Shown: positions 26,498 through 35,827, numbered from the stretch's first letter. The stretch: 64,000 nucleotides of DNA from Pelagilacustribacter sp045567335 (GCA_045567335.1 JBJLCZ010000002.1:1-64000), one strand, 5' to 3'. Numbers and translations are program-made. The notes: generated by a model not told the origin, from the sequence alone.

Positions 26498-27505
26498 TTA
26501 AGCAAAAACCTCGCCCCAAGTTCCTTGAGTAGATGCTTTAGAATATTCTGTAGCTCTACCTTCAAAGAAATTCATGTGTTCGACACCATTTAACATAGTG
26601 TCTAACCACACAAGAGGATTTTTCTTAACATCATATATTGGTTCAAGACCTAACTGTTCAAGTCGTCTATTTCCAATAAATCTAATATATTGCTTAACTT
26701 CGTTAGCTGTTAATCCAGGTAACGGACCCATTTGAAAAGCTAAATCTATAAATGCATCTTCATGTACTACAATTGTTTTACATGCATCTACTATTTCTTT
26801 TTTTAGTTTATCATTCCAAATTTGAGGCTCCTCTTTTATGAATTCCTTAAAAAGTCTAATCATAGAATTACAATGCAATGTTTCGTCTCTAACGGACCAA
26901 GTTACAATTTGACCCATACCTTTCATTTTATTGTGTCTAGGAAAATTTAATAAAATTGCAAAACTTGCAAATAATTGAAGTCCTTCTGTAAAAGCAGAAA
27001 AGACTGCCATTGTCATTGCAATATTATGTTTAGACTTTACATCAAAACCTTGCATGTAGTCGTACTTATCTTTCATTTCTTTATATTTCATGAAAGCTGA
27101 ATATTCAGTTTCAGGCATGCCAATTGTGTCAAGTAAGTGTGAATAAGCAGCAATGTGAACTGTCTCCATTGCAGCGAACGCAGTCATCATCATTAAAACT
27201 TCTGTCGGCTTAAACACAGTTGTGTAGTGCCGTAAATAACAATTATTAACTTCTACATCTGCTTGAGTAAAAAATCTAAATATGTGTGTTAAAAGATTTT
27301 TTTCAGCTGATGTAATATTTTTTTGCCAATCTCTAACATCATCACCTAATGGAACTTCTTCTGGCAACCAATGAATTCTTTGTTGTGTTAACCAAGCATC
27401 GTAGCACCAAGGGTACCTAAAAGGCTTGTAAACTGGATTTTCTACTAATAATCCCATTTTTTTTGGTTGAATTAATTCTGACTTAGTTTTTTCTGCTACT
27501 GACAT
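26498..27505 (-). CDS. nrdB: Ribonucleotide reductase class I, beta subunit
   Basis: The 335-residue protein supplies the radical for NrdA. Metal ligands of the ferritin-like fold are visible: an Asp/Glu in FTQADVEVNN near residue 80, E and H in METVHIAAYSHLLD near residue 116, and later Glu residues in FTEGLQ and RDETLHCNSM. The Tyr seven residues after the ExxH Glu (ETVHIAAY) is placed like the radical tyrosine. The ATG at 27505 is preferred over a GTG at 27514, because GAGGAG at 27519-27514 is a strong ribosome-binding site that the longer start would bury. The start lies 10 bases inside nrdA. Confidence 0.95.
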   Translation of the reverse strand: MSVAEKTKSELIQPKKMGLLVENPVYKPFRYPWCYDAWLTQQRIHWLPEEVPLGDDVRDWQKNITSAEKNLLTHIFRFFTQADVEVNNCYLRHYTTVFKPTEVLMMMTAFAAMETVHIAAYSHLLDTIGMPETEYSAFMKYKEMKDKYDYMQGFDVKSKHNIAMTMAVFSAFTEGLQLFASFAILLNFPRHNKMKGMGQIVTWSVRDETLHCNSMIRLFKEFIKEEPQIWNDKLKKEIVDACKTIVVHEDAFIDLAFQMGPLPGLTANEVKQYIRFIGNRRLEQLGLEPIYDVKKNPLVWLDTMLNGVEHMNFFEGRATEYSKASTQGTWGEVFA

Positions 27506-29445
27506 GATAAACACTCCTCATAGTTATTTTCTTCATTGTTTGATTGATTTTTTTTCTTATAAACGTTTTTTGTTACATCAGTTGATGATCCAGCAGTTAC
27601 GTCTTCTGCTCTTTGTATCGATTTAGATCTACAATAATAAAGACTTTTCAAACCTTTTTTCCAAGCTTGAAAATGTATTGCGTGTAATTCTTTTTTATGT
27701 ATATCAGCGGGCACAAAAACATTTATTGATTGAGCTTGTGAAATATGAGGTGTTCTATCTGCCCCAAGCTCTATAACCCATCTTTGATCTATCTCAAAAG
27801 CTGTTTTAAAAGTATCTTTTTCATCTTTAGTTAAAAACTCTAAATGAGATACGGATCCTTGATTGGTTGTTATACTAGACCATGTTTCTTCATCGTCTTT
27901 TTTATATTTTTGTAATAATTTTTTTAGATATTTGTTTCTTACATTAAATGAACCTGACAAAGTTTTGTGGGTGTAGCTATTTCCTGAAATTGGCTCTACT
28001 CCAGCAGAGGTTCCTCCACAAATAATTGAAATAGAAGCAGTTGGCGCTATCGCAGTTTTATTTGAAAATCTTTCTTTAATTCCATAATCAGCTGCGTCCG
28101 GACACGGTCCCCTCTCTTCAGCTAGTAATATAGAAGCGGTATCTACTTTCTCTTGAATATTTTTAAAAATTTTTTTATTCCAAACTTTGCTCATAACTGA
28201 ACCAAAAGGAATACTTTTTTGTTGAAAATATGAGTGCAAACCCATAACGCCTAAACCTACACTTCTTTCTCTCATCGCAGAATATTTTGCATTGGCAAAC
28301 TCATTTGGAGCTCTAGTAATAAAGTCAGTCATTACATTATCTAAAAATTTCATGACATCTTCAATAAATTGATTGTTATCTTTCCACTCATCATAGGTAT
28401 CGAGATTTAAAGAAGAAAGACAACAAACAGCTGTTCTTTCTTTTCCATCATTATCAATTCCAGTTGGTAGAGTTATCTCACTACATAAGTTTGATGTTTT
28501 AACTTTTAAACCAGCTAGTTTATGATGTTGAGGAATTTGTCTGTTAACAGTATCTATATAAATTATATACGGTTCACCTGTTTCAACCCTAGCAGTTAAA
28601 AGTCTAATCCATAAATTTCTTGCCGGTATTGTAGATTGTACAGATCCATCATTAGGACTTCTAAGAGCCCATTGACCGTCTGTTTCTACTGCTCTCATAA
28701 AATCATCAGTAACTAATACACCGTGGTGTAAGTTTAATGATCTTCTGTTAACATCGCCACCAGTTGGTCTTCTCATTTCGATAAATTCCTCAATTTCTGG
28801 ATGGTCAATTTGTAGATAACAAGCTGCTGAGCCTCTTCTTAATGAACCTTGACTTATAGCTAGTGTTAAAGAATCCATTACTTTTATAAAAGGTATAATT
28901 CCTGAAGTTTTACCTACCTTACCTATTTTTTCTCCTATAGATCTTAGATTTCCCCAATAACTTCCTATTCCACCACCTCTAGCTGCTAACCAAACATTTT
29001 CTTCCCACAAGTTGGTTATGCCCTTGAGGCTATCATTAGCTTCATTTAAAAAACAAGATATTGGTAGTCCTCTTTCTGTACCTCCGTTCGATAAAACCGG
29101 TGTTGCAGGCATGAACCATAAGTTACTTATATAATTATAAATTCTTTGAGCATGTAAATTATCATCAGCGTATATACTTGCTACTCTGGCGAACAAATCT
29201 TGAAAAGATTCGTTCTGTCCTAAATATCTATCTCTAAGAGTTTCTTTTCCAAAGTCAGTAAGATTTGAGTCTCTAGATCGATCGATTTTTATAGTAATTC
29301 CTTTTTCATTTTGAAATAACTCTGTTTCACCAGATAAAGAAAAAAGGTCAGGTTTTTTTGGACCATTATTTTTTTGTTCATTTTGGTTTTTTTGACTTAG
29401 GGAGCCCACAGCTTTTTCTATTGCCAAAGATACGTTTTTATTCAT
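27496..29445 (-). CDS. nrdA: Ribonucleotide reductase class I, alpha subunit, without ATP cone
   Basis: The 649-residue catalytic subunit reduces ribonucleotides to deoxyribonucleotides. FMPATPVLSNGGTERGLPISCFLNE carries the first active-site Cys. GSLRRGSAACYLQIDHPEIEEF, TSNLCSEITLP (radical Cys), PTASISIICGG and the tail EECLSCQ (shuttle cysteines) follow. The N-terminus starts with a short low-complexity segment and has no roughly 90-residue ATP cone, so overall dATP inhibition of the usual kind is not expected. nrdB follows with a 10-base overlap. A 170-base spacer upstream holds palindromes that could be regulator sites. Confidence 0.96.
   Translation of the reverse strand: MNKNVSLAIEKAVGSLSQKNQNEQKNNGPKKPDLFSLSGETELFQNEKGITIKIDRSRDSNLTDFGKETLRDRYLGQNESFQDLFARVASIYADDNLHAQRIYNYISNLWFMPATPVLSNGGTERGLPISCFLNEANDSLKGITNLWEENVWLAARGGGIGSYWGNLRSIGEKIGKVGKTSGIIPFIKVMDSLTLAISQGSLRRGSAACYLQIDHPEIEEFIEMRRPTGGDVNRRSLNLHHGVLVTDDFMRAVETDGQWALRSPNDGSVQSTIPARNLWIRLLTARVETGEPYIIYIDTVNRQIPQHHKLAGLKVKTSNLCSEITLPTGIDNDGKERTAVCCLSSLNLDTYDEWKDNNQFIEDVMKFLDNVMTDFITRAPNEFANAKYSAMRERSVGLGVMGLHSYFQQKSIPFGSVMSKVWNKKIFKNIQEKVDTASILLAEERGPCPDAADYGIKERFSNKTAIAPTASISIICGGTSAGVEPISGNSYTHKTLSGSFNVRNKYLKKLLQKYKKDDEETWSSITTNQGSVSHLEFLTKDEKDTFKTAFEIDQRWVIELGADRTPHISQAQSINVFVPADIHKKELHAIHFQAWKKGLKSLYYCRSKSIQRAEDVTAGSSTDVTKNVYKKKNQSNNEENNYEECLSCQ
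27514..27519 (-). promoter_or_regulatory. Ribosome-binding site of nrdB
   Basis: GAGGAG on the reverse strand lies eight bases ahead of the ATG at 27505 and inside the last codons of nrdA. It is one of the few near-consensus Shine-Dalgarno sequences in the window and decides the nrdB start. Confidence 0.75.
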
Positions 29446-29479
29446 ATTGTTACCTATTTAGTGATCGATTTAGTATAAA

Positions 29480-29521
29480 ACAACTACATGTTGTGTTACA
29501 TGCTTATTCATATACTATATG
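29480..29521. promoter_or_regulatory. Two palindromes upstream of nrdA, possible NrdR-type operator
   Basis: ACAACtacatGTTGT (29480-29494) and the perfect 13-base palindrome CATATACTATATG (29509-29521) lie 35 to 76 bases before the nrdA ATG. NrdR boxes are paired 16-base palindromes of the form ACACwATATATwGTGT about three helical turns apart. Here the centres are 28 bases apart and the match to consensus is partial, so the assignment is tentative. Confidence 0.3.
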
Positions 29522-29615
29522 CTATCATAATCAATAGAACATTATAAGAACATTTAATTAAATTTGCAAGTGGAAAAGTGTGTTAATAAAGCTTTTTTAA
29601 AAGTAAAAACTAACA

Positions 29616-31058
29616 ATGTTAATTAATCCAAATGGTTTTAGAGAATACGATGCAAGGTGGCTTTTTGAAAAAGACATCGATATTGAAGGAATTACGAATC
29701 TAGGAAAAGGACTTGGAAGTCAAATAATCAGACATACAAAAAAAGATAATCCTAGGGTAATAGTTGGCCACGATTACAGATCTTATAGTGAAAAAATTAA
29801 AATAGCTTTAAAAAAAGGTTTGGTATCTACAGGATGCAAAGTAGAAGATGTCGGCCTATCGTTATCACCAACTGTTTACTTCGCACAATTTAATTTAAAT
29901 TCTGATGCAATAGCAATGGTTACGGCAAGTCATAACGAAAATGGTTGGACAGGAGTAAAAATGGGAATCAAAAAAGGCTTGACTCACGCCCCAGAAGAAA
30001 TGAACGAATTAAAAGATATTACATTAAACAAAGAATTTTTAAAGGGTAAAGGATCAGAAAAAGAAATTAAAAATTTTAAAGAAATATATATTCAAAATTT
30101 AATTAAAAACAATAAAATAAAAAAAAAAATAAAAGCTGTTGTAGCTTGCGGAAATGGAACCGCAGGTATATTTGCCCCTGAAATTCTTAGAGGAATTGGC
30201 TGTGAAGTTATAGAATTAGACTGTAACCTAGATTATACATTTCCAAAATATAACCCTAATCCAGAAGATTTAAAAATGTTAGATGCAATATCAAAATGTG
30301 TAATAGAAAATCAAGCTGATATAGGATTTGGTTTTGATGGAGATGGTGATAGAGTCGGAGTAATTGACAATAATGGTAAAGAAATATTTTCTGATAAAAT
30401 AGGATTATTGATAGCAAGAAATTTATCAAATAATTATAAAAATTCAAAATTTATTGTCGATGTTAAATCTACAGGTCTTTTTGAAAAAGATAAAATTTTA
30501 TTAAAAAATAAATGTGAAACAGTATATTGGAAGACTGGTCATTCACATATTAAAAGAAAAGTTAATGAGGATAAAGCTTTAGCGGGATTTGAAAAAAGTG
30601 GTCATTTCTTTTTTAATAAACCTTTGGGATACGGGTACGACGATGGAGTCAATTCTGCGATACAGATATGTCATTTACTAAATTCCCATAATAAAAAGAT
30701 AGACAGCATATTAAATGAATTACCAAAAACTTTTCAAACACCAACAATGGCCCCATTTTGCAAAGATATACGTAAGTATGAGTTAGTAAAAAAATTAACA
30801 AAAGAAATACAGTTGATGAAAATTAATAAAAAAGAAATTGATGGTTTGAAAATAAATAAAATTTTAACTATTAACGGTGTAAGATTTACTCTTTCTGATG
30901 GATCGTGGGGATTAATAAGAGCATCATCTAATAAACCATCTTTGGTAATTGTGACTGAAAGTCCTACATCAGAAAAAAGGAAAAAAATTATTTTTGAATT
31001 TATAGATAAGCTGCTTCAAGAAACAGGAGAAATAGGAGAGTATGATCAAAAAATTTAG
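29616..31058 (+). CDS. Phosphomannomutase/phosphoglucomutase
   Basis: The 480-residue alpha-D-phosphohexomutase interconverts hexose 1- and 6-phosphates. It has the four domains of the family: FREYDARWLF at the start, the phosphoserine loop VTASHNENGWTGVK near residue 108, the metal loop FGFDGDGDRVGV near residue 240, and the sugar-binding AGFEKSGHFFF near residue 325. A final domain has the phosphate-binding ASSNKPSLVIVTES. This bacterial ManB/AlgC type feeds GDP-mannose and glucose-1-phosphate pathways, matching the GDP-mannose dehydratase and dTDP-glucose genes at the right end. Confidence 0.92.
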   Translation: MLINPNGFREYDARWLFEKDIDIEGITNLGKGLGSQIIRHTKKDNPRVIVGHDYRSYSEKIKIALKKGLVSTGCKVEDVGLSLSPTVYFAQFNLNSDAIAMVTASHNENGWTGVKMGIKKGLTHAPEEMNELKDITLNKEFLKGKGSEKEIKNFKEIYIQNLIKNNKIKKKIKAVVACGNGTAGIFAPEILRGIGCEVIELDCNLDYTFPKYNPNPEDLKMLDAISKCVIENQADIGFGFDGDGDRVGVIDNNGKEIFSDKIGLLIARNLSNNYKNSKFIVDVKSTGLFEKDKILLKNKCETVYWKTGHSHIKRKVNEDKALAGFEKSGHFFFNKPLGYGYDDGVNSAIQICHLLNSHNKKIDSILNELPKTFQTPTMAPFCKDIRKYELVKKLTKEIQLMKINKKEIDGLKINKILTINGVRFTLSDGSWGLIRASSNKPSLVIVTESPTSEKRKKIIFEFIDKLLQETGEIGEYDQKI

Positions 31059-31145
31059 GTTAAGGTGGCTTCAGTCTCCCTCCACCACCATGATTTAATT
31101 ATACTTGATTCGCTTTTTAAAAAATAACTCGTTATAATTGCATTT

Positions 31146-31355
31146 ATGGCAGATAAAAAAATTAGATCGGTTGCAAAAACATTTTCATGGAGATTATTTA
31201 TTTTTATTTATTGGACCATATTTGGCTTTGTCTTGACCGGTACATTTAAAGGCGCTGGTATACTTGGACTGGGCTCTATTATCCCATTATTCTTTTATTA
31301 TTTTCACGAAAGAATCTGGAATAAAGTCAATTGGGGCACTGAAAAAAGTAAATAA
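31146..31355 (+). CDS. DUF2061 small membrane protein
   Basis: The 69-residue protein has two hydrophobic segments (about residues 15-33 and 38-54) and the conserved features of DUF2061: SVAKTFSWRLF at the start, TG in the first loop and YFHERIWNKVNWG at the end. The family is small, inner-membrane and functionally uncharacterised; a few members are reported near sulfur-assimilation genes. It stands alone between the hexomutase and the convergent malonyl-CoA decarboxylase, with only its stop touching the latter. Confidence 0.85.
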   Translation: MADKKIRSVAKTFSWRLFIFIYWTIFGFVLTGTFKGAGILGLGSIIPLFFYYFHERIWNKVNWGTEKSK

Positions 31356-32297
31356 TTATAAAAAAGCTTTCACTTTATTAGAGCAAATTACTTCCTTGTT
31401 ATTTACAAAATTTACGTGATTTTTTTCAATATCGCTAAGTTCGTAAAGGTAATTTACCATTACTCCAAAAGATCTTTTATATCCTGCTTCAGATACATTT
31501 GCATTAACAACTATATCATCAATGATTGCGCCATTTCTTAAATGAAACCTAGTAACATCTCCAACTGGAAAACCATCTTGATTTTTTTCTTTAATCAAAT
31601 AATGAGCAACTAACTTAACAATATCTTTTTTATTTGAGGCGATTCTACTATCACCTAATTTTAAATCGGCTGATTGTAAAAAAGATAAATTTTCATTTGG
31701 TTTTTCTAAAATAGTTTGAATCTTGTTTTTATCCTGGTAACTAAACCATTCAGCAAATCCAGGTATAGGTGATAGTGTGCCGAATTTGTTAATATTAGGC
31801 AATTCTTCTTGAATTTCATAGAGTACTCTTTTAATAAGAAAATGTCCTAATGTTATTCTAGCTAAACCCTCTTGACAGTTGCTAATTGAATAAAAAGTAG
31901 CTGTATCAAATTTTTTTTCTCCTTGAATGCTAGGTTTCATAATATCTTGAATTGATTTACCCAAACCTTTTGTCAAAGCTACCTGCACAAAGATTATTGG
32001 CTCATCTTCAAGTGTTGGATGAAAATAAGAAAAAAATCTTCTATCCTCACCTAATCTTCTTTTTAGTTCATTCATATCCTTCATCGAATGAACTCTTTCA
32101 TATTTTATTATCTTTTCTAAAATCAAAGCTTTTGTTTCCCAAGTTATTTTCTCTAATTTTAAAAAACCAGGGTTAAACCATGCTTTGAATAAATGTATTA
32201 GATCATTATCTAAATAAATAAGATCTTGATTATCTTTTGTAAATTTAATTAAATCTTCTCTTAATTTAACAATATTTGATGTCCCATTGGGGGGCAT
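31356..32297 (-). CDS. Malonyl-CoA decarboxylase, catalytic C-terminal part (separated by frameshift)
   Basis: This 313-residue frame carries the GNAT-like catalytic domain of malonyl-CoA decarboxylase, which yields acetyl-CoA and CO2. FGTLSPIPGFAEW near residue 171 supplies the catalytic Ser, and VTRFHLRNGA near residue 255 the His. The FFSYFHP and SIQDIM segments are also conserved. The N-terminal helical domain is in the adjoining frame at 32266-32655. Joining them needs a +1 step within a run of six Cs, after which the sequence reads through as NNAPNGTSNIVKLRE, as in intact homologues. It may be a true pseudogene, a sequence error, or a programmed slip. Confidence 0.85.
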   Translation of the reverse strand: MPPNGTSNIVKLREDLIKFTKDNQDLIYLDNDLIHLFKAWFNPGFLKLEKITWETKALILEKIIKYERVHSMKDMNELKRRLGEDRRFFSYFHPTLEDEPIIFVQVALTKGLGKSIQDIMKPSIQGEKKFDTATFYSISNCQEGLARITLGHFLIKRVLYEIQEELPNINKFGTLSPIPGFAEWFSYQDKNKIQTILEKPNENLSFLQSADLKLGDSRIASNKKDIVKLVAHYLIKEKNQDGFPVGDVTRFHLRNGAIIDDIVVNANVSEAGYKRSFGVMVNYLYELSDIEKNHVNFVNNKEVICSNKVKAFL

Positions 32298-32655
32298 TAT
32301 TCATTCTTCTAAAAAGCTCTCTCCGTTTTCCTTCTGCAACTAAAAATAAATTCGCTAAATTTTTTTCATTTTGAGATTTGCTATATACTTTTATGCTTTC
32401 ATTAACTTTCGTATAATTTGGTTTATATTTCTCATTTATTTTTTTAAAAAAATTTAATTTATTTTCATTTGATAATTCTTGATATAAATTTAATATATCT
32501 CTAGCAACTGTAATACCAAAAACAACACCTTTATTTGAAAGAAGATCGTCACATAATTTTAAAATAGAATTTAAATCATTTTTTTTAATTTCAGATTTTC
32601 TGAAGAGTTTTTGGCCTGCATCAGCTATTGAAGATATAATTTTTTTTATCAACAT
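32266..32655 (-). CDS. Malonyl-CoA decarboxylase, N-terminal helical part (separated by frameshift)
   Basis: This 129-residue frame gives the N-terminal all-helical oligomerisation domain of malonyl-CoA decarboxylase, ending in the conserved AEGKRRELFRRMNNAP. After that the frame reads five out-of-phase codons and a stop. The correct continuation lies one base over, in the frame at 31356-32297, and the two overlap by 32 bases. The gene follows the TauE/SafE permease by 16 bases on the same strand. Confidence 0.82.
   Translation of the reverse strand: MLIKKIISSIADAGQKLFRKSEIKKNDLNSILKLCDDLLSNKGVVFGITVARDILNLYQELSNENKLNFFKKINEKYKPNYTKVNESIKVYSKSQNEKNLANLFLVAEGKRRELFRRMNNAPQWDIKYC
32289..32294. 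other. Six-base C/G homopolymer at the decarboxylase frameshift
   Basis: The coding strand reads GCCCCCCAATGGG. With five Cs instead of six, the two decarboxylase frames join as AAT GCC CCC AAT GGG ACA, giving Asn-Ala-Pro-Asn-Gly-Thr as in the family. The homopolymer is therefore the exact site of the indel or ribosomal slip. Confidence 0.85.
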
Positions 32656-32671
32656 ATTTATAAAATTTATA

Positions 32672-33508
32672 CTAACTAATATCTAAATATTCAATAAAAG
32701 ACCTGATGGAAACAATAAGTAGAAATAATCCAAATATTTTGCTCAGTAGATTTTTGTTTATTTTATAAACAGCTCTTGCTCCAATTCTTGCCATGATCAT
32801 AGTAACTGGTACAAAAACTAAAAATCCAAGTAGATTTATATAACCAATGCTATACGGTGTATTTACATTATTAATTATCTTTCCTCCAGTGATCATTGTT
32901 ACCGTTCCACTTACTGCAATTAAAAATCCGACTGCAGCAGCTGTACCGATTGATTTTCTTATATCGTAACCAAAAGTTCTCATAAATGGTACCATTAGCG
33001 ATCCGCCTCCAATACCAAGTGGAATCGAAATAAATCCTATAACAATTCCTGAAATATTTTTTATTAAATCTGAAATTTTTTTTGGATTTTCAACTAATTG
33101 CTCTCTTAAAAAAATAAAGAATAATCCAACTATAAAAGCAAATATTGAAAAAAATAAAACCAGAGCTGGGGTTTTTAAGTTTACAGCCAGAAAAGTGCCA
33201 AAAATAACACCAATCAAAATATAAATGCCAAATGATTTTACCATTTTAAAATCAACAGCATCATATTCCATGTGAGTTTTAGTTGAAATTACAGATGTAG
33301 GAATAATAATAGCTAAAGAAGTACCAACAGACAGGTGCATTCTTGTAATAATATCAAATTCTAATACTGTAAAAGCGTAATACAGAGCAGGCACCATTAT
33401 AATTCCACCACCAACACCTAAAAGACCTGCCATAAAACCAGCTATTGCAGCTGCTACAGCTAAAACTGCTAAGAGATTAAGTATCTCACTTAAGTTTAAA
33501 ATTTCCAT
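32672..33508 (-). CDS. TauE/SafE (TSUP) family permease
   Basis: The 278-residue membrane protein has about eight hydrophobic segments and the repeated glycine motif of the family: GLLGVGGGIIMVPAL near residue 30 in the first half and IPLGIGGGSLMVPF near residue 162 in the second. Members export or import small anions such as sulfite, sulfoacetate or related organosulfur compounds. The start shares a base with the dusA stop, and the gene lies between dusA and the decarboxylase in the run that begins with the TRAP transporter. Substrate unknown. Confidence 0.85.
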   Translation of the reverse strand: MEILNLSEILNLLAVLAVAAAIAGFMAGLLGVGGGIIMVPALYYAFTVLEFDIITRMHLSVGTSLAIIIPTSVISTKTHMEYDAVDFKMVKSFGIYILIGVIFGTFLAVNLKTPALVLFFSIFAFIVGLFFIFLREQLVENPKKISDLIKNISGIVIGFISIPLGIGGGSLMVPFMRTFGYDIRKSIGTAAAVGFLIAVSGTVTMITGGKIINNVNTPYSIGYINLLGFLVFVPVTMIMARIGARAVYKINKNLLSKIFGLFLLIVSIRSFIEYLDIS

Positions 33509-34506
33509 TATGAATTAGCCTGAATAGCTTTTTCATTATTTTGTACGATTGACATTATATGTTTAGCTTTTTGAAAATCAGAATCCCTAGCCATCATATT
33601 ATCACTTAAGTATCTTTTCCAATTTTTAGATCCAACTTGACCGTGGTATAAACCAACAGTATGCCTCATAATATGATTTACTTTAGTTCCAAGCTTAACT
33701 TCTTTTTCAAGATATCTTAACAATTTCTCTGCAACTTCCTCTCTTGATGGGGAATATTTAGTATTAAAAATTTCTCTTTCAATTTCAACTAGTGAATAAG
33801 GGTTTTGATAAATTGACCTACCAATCATCACGCCGTCACAACGCTCTAGATGTCTTTTTATTTCTTCTATCTTGGAAATTCCACCATTAATGATAATTTC
33901 TAAGTCAGGATTTTCAGATTTTAACTTATAGACCATTTCATAATTTAGCTTAGGTACATTTAAATTTTGTTTTGGAGAGAGGCCTTTAAGCATAGCTTTA
34001 CGAGCATGCAATATAAATGTTTTACATCCAGCGTCTTTTAATTTATTTACAAAAGAATTTAAATATTCAAAATTCTCAGTTTCATCGAAACCAATTCTTG
34101 TTTTGGCAGTAACTGGAATTTTACATGAGTTAACCATTGCATTAATACATTCAGAAACTAAATCTGGCTCCTTCATTAAACATGCGCCAAATTTATTTTT
34201 TTGAACTTTTTTACTTGGACATCCCAAATTTATATTTATTTCATTATAGCCCATACTCTCTGCTATTTTTGCAACTTCAGATAATTCATTTTTATCTGAG
34301 CCACCTACTTGTAATGCTAAAGGTTTTTCTTCTTCACTATAAGAAAGTAATTTTTTTCTATCTCCATGAATAGCTGATTTTGTTGCAATCATTTCTGAGT
34401 AAAGCATTACATTTTTACTCATTAATCTTAAAAAGAAACGATCGTGCCTATCGGTACAATCCATCATGGGCGCAACTGATATTTTTCTGTTTATTTTATT
34501 ATCCAA
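33508..34506 (-). CDS. dusA: tRNA-dihydrouridine synthase A
   Basis: The 332-residue flavoenzyme reduces uridines 20/20a in the tRNA D-loop. It starts ISVAPMMDCTDRHDRFFLR, has ININLGCPSKKVQKNKFGACLM near residue 91 with the catalytic Cys in GACLM, and FMN-binding INGGISK and DGVMIGRSIYQNP near residues 205-240. The DCTDRH and long C-terminal helices identify DusA rather than DusB or DusC. It overlaps dctM by eight bases and the TauE gene by one, an unexpected location inside a transport operon. Confidence 0.94.
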   Translation of the reverse strand: MDNKINRKISVAPMMDCTDRHDRFFLRLMSKNVMLYSEMIATKSAIHGDRKKLLSYSEEEKPLALQVGGSDKNELSEVAKIAESMGYNEININLGCPSKKVQKNKFGACLMKEPDLVSECINAMVNSCKIPVTAKTRIGFDETENFEYLNSFVNKLKDAGCKTFILHARKAMLKGLSPKQNLNVPKLNYEMVYKLKSENPDLEIIINGGISKIEEIKRHLERCDGVMIGRSIYQNPYSLVEIEREIFNTKYSPSREEVAEKLLRYLEKEVKLGTKVNHIMRHTVGLYHGQVGSKNWKRYLSDNMMARDSDFQKAKHIMSIVQNNEKAIQANS

Positions 34507-35827
34507 TTGCTTTTCCCATTAATTTATCTGGTAACCATGTTACGATTTCTGGAAAAATACATAAAATTACAATGGATAAAGCCATCATAAACATAAAAGG
34601 TATCGATCCTCTTAAAATTTTTGAAAGACTAACATCTGGTGTAATTCCTTTAATAATATATAAATTAAGACCAACGGGTGGTGTAATTAATCCGATTTCC
34701 ATATTAATTGTAAATACAATAGCAAACCAATAAGGATCGAAACCTAGTGTGGTTATTACTGGAAGTAAAATTGCAGAAGTCATCACAATTACTGCTACTG
34801 GAGGCAAAAAGAAACCAGCAACTAAAAGAAAAATATTTACAAGAAAAAATATTGTCCACTTATTGGCACTTAATTCGATCATGCTTTGTGCTAGTGACTG
34901 AGTTACATATAGTTGAGAAAGAGTAAAAGCAAAAAGATAAGAAGCTGCGATAATAAACATTATCATTACACTTTCTTTCATTGAAATTTTTACTATGTTC
35001 CATATTTTTTTTGGCTGATAAATTTTGTAAACTATTGCAATCATAACAAATACCAAGAATGCACCAACACCTGATGCTTCTGATGGAGTGGCAACACCAC
35101 CATAAAGCACATATAGAACACCCAAAATTATTGCTAAAAAAGGAAAGACTCTTGGCAGAACTTCCAATTTTTCTTTTAAAGTTGGTGGTTTTTTATTTCT
35201 AAGTGCTTTAGCTGAATCTTTATCTATAAAATAACTGTGGAATAAAGCCCACAAAGCAAACAAAGAAGCTAACATAAAACCCGGAACAACTCCGCATAGA
35301 AAAAGCCTTCCAATTGAAGTTCCAGTTGCCATTCCGTAAACTATTAGGACAATGCTAGGTGGTATTAAAACACCTAGTGTTCCTCCAGCAGCTATTGTTC
35401 CTGTTGCTATTTCATCTGAATATCCTCTTTTTCTCATTTCAGGAATTCCCATTGTTCCTATAGCTGCACATGTTGCTGGACTAGATCCGCTTAAGGCCGC
35501 AAATATTGAACAAGCCCCTATATTTGAAATTACTAAGCCTCCAGGAACTCTCCATAACCATCTATCTAAACCTGTGTAAAGATCTTTTCCCGCTGGAGAG
35601 TTAGCAACGGCCATTCCCATTAAGATAAACATAGGTATTGAAAGCAAAACAAAAGAATTTAGCCCTGCATAAAAAGTTTCGGCAAAGACATCCAACATCT
35701 GAACTCCTTCAAAAGCTACAAGCAAAGCTAAAGAAACGAAACTTAAACCGAAAGCTATAGGAATACCTGAAAATAAAATTAGTAATGTAAATATTGCTAC
35801 AATTAAAGCAATTGTTAATGGTTCCAT
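34499..35827 (-). CDS. dctM: TRAP transporter large permease subunit
   Basis: The 442-residue inner-membrane protein is the DctM-type subunit of a sodium-coupled TRAP carrier, with about twelve hydrophobic segments. Typical stretches are LLSIPMFILMGMAVANSPAG, SGSSPATCAAIGTMGIPEM near residue 112, GGTLGVLIPPSIVLIVYG near residue 148 and ITPPVGLNLYIIKGI near residue 388. Its start shares one base with dctQ. It cooperates with the DctQ and DctP proteins encoded upstream. The fold does not reveal the substrate. Confidence 0.94.
   Translation of the reverse strand: MEPLTIALIVAIFTLLILFSGIPIAFGLSFVSLALLVAFEGVQMLDVFAETFYAGLNSFVLLSIPMFILMGMAVANSPAGKDLYTGLDRWLWRVPGGLVISNIGACSIFAALSGSSPATCAAIGTMGIPEMRKRGYSDEIATGTIAAGGTLGVLIPPSIVLIVYGMATGTSIGRLFLCGVVPGFMLASLFALWALFHSYFIDKDSAKALRNKKPPTLKEKLEVLPRVFPFLAIILGVLYVLYGGVATPSEASGVGAFLVFVMIAIVYKIYQPKKIWNIVKISMKESVMIMFIIAASYLFAFTLSQLYVTQSLAQSMIELSANKWTIFFLVNIFLLVAGFFLPPVAVIVMTSAILLPVITTLGFDPYWFAIVFTINMEIGLITPPVGLNLYIIKGITPDVSLSKILRGSIPFMFMMALSIVILCIFPEIVTWLPDKLMGKAIG

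Noticed and set aside
31061..31090. GC-rich stretch with GGTGG and CCACCACCA just after the hexomutase gene, resembling a tRNA or tmRNA 3' end
   Set aside because: No T-arm or acceptor pairing can be drawn; GGTGG pairs with CCACC only across a 13-base loop and no T-tract follows, so neither an RNA gene nor a terminator is supported.
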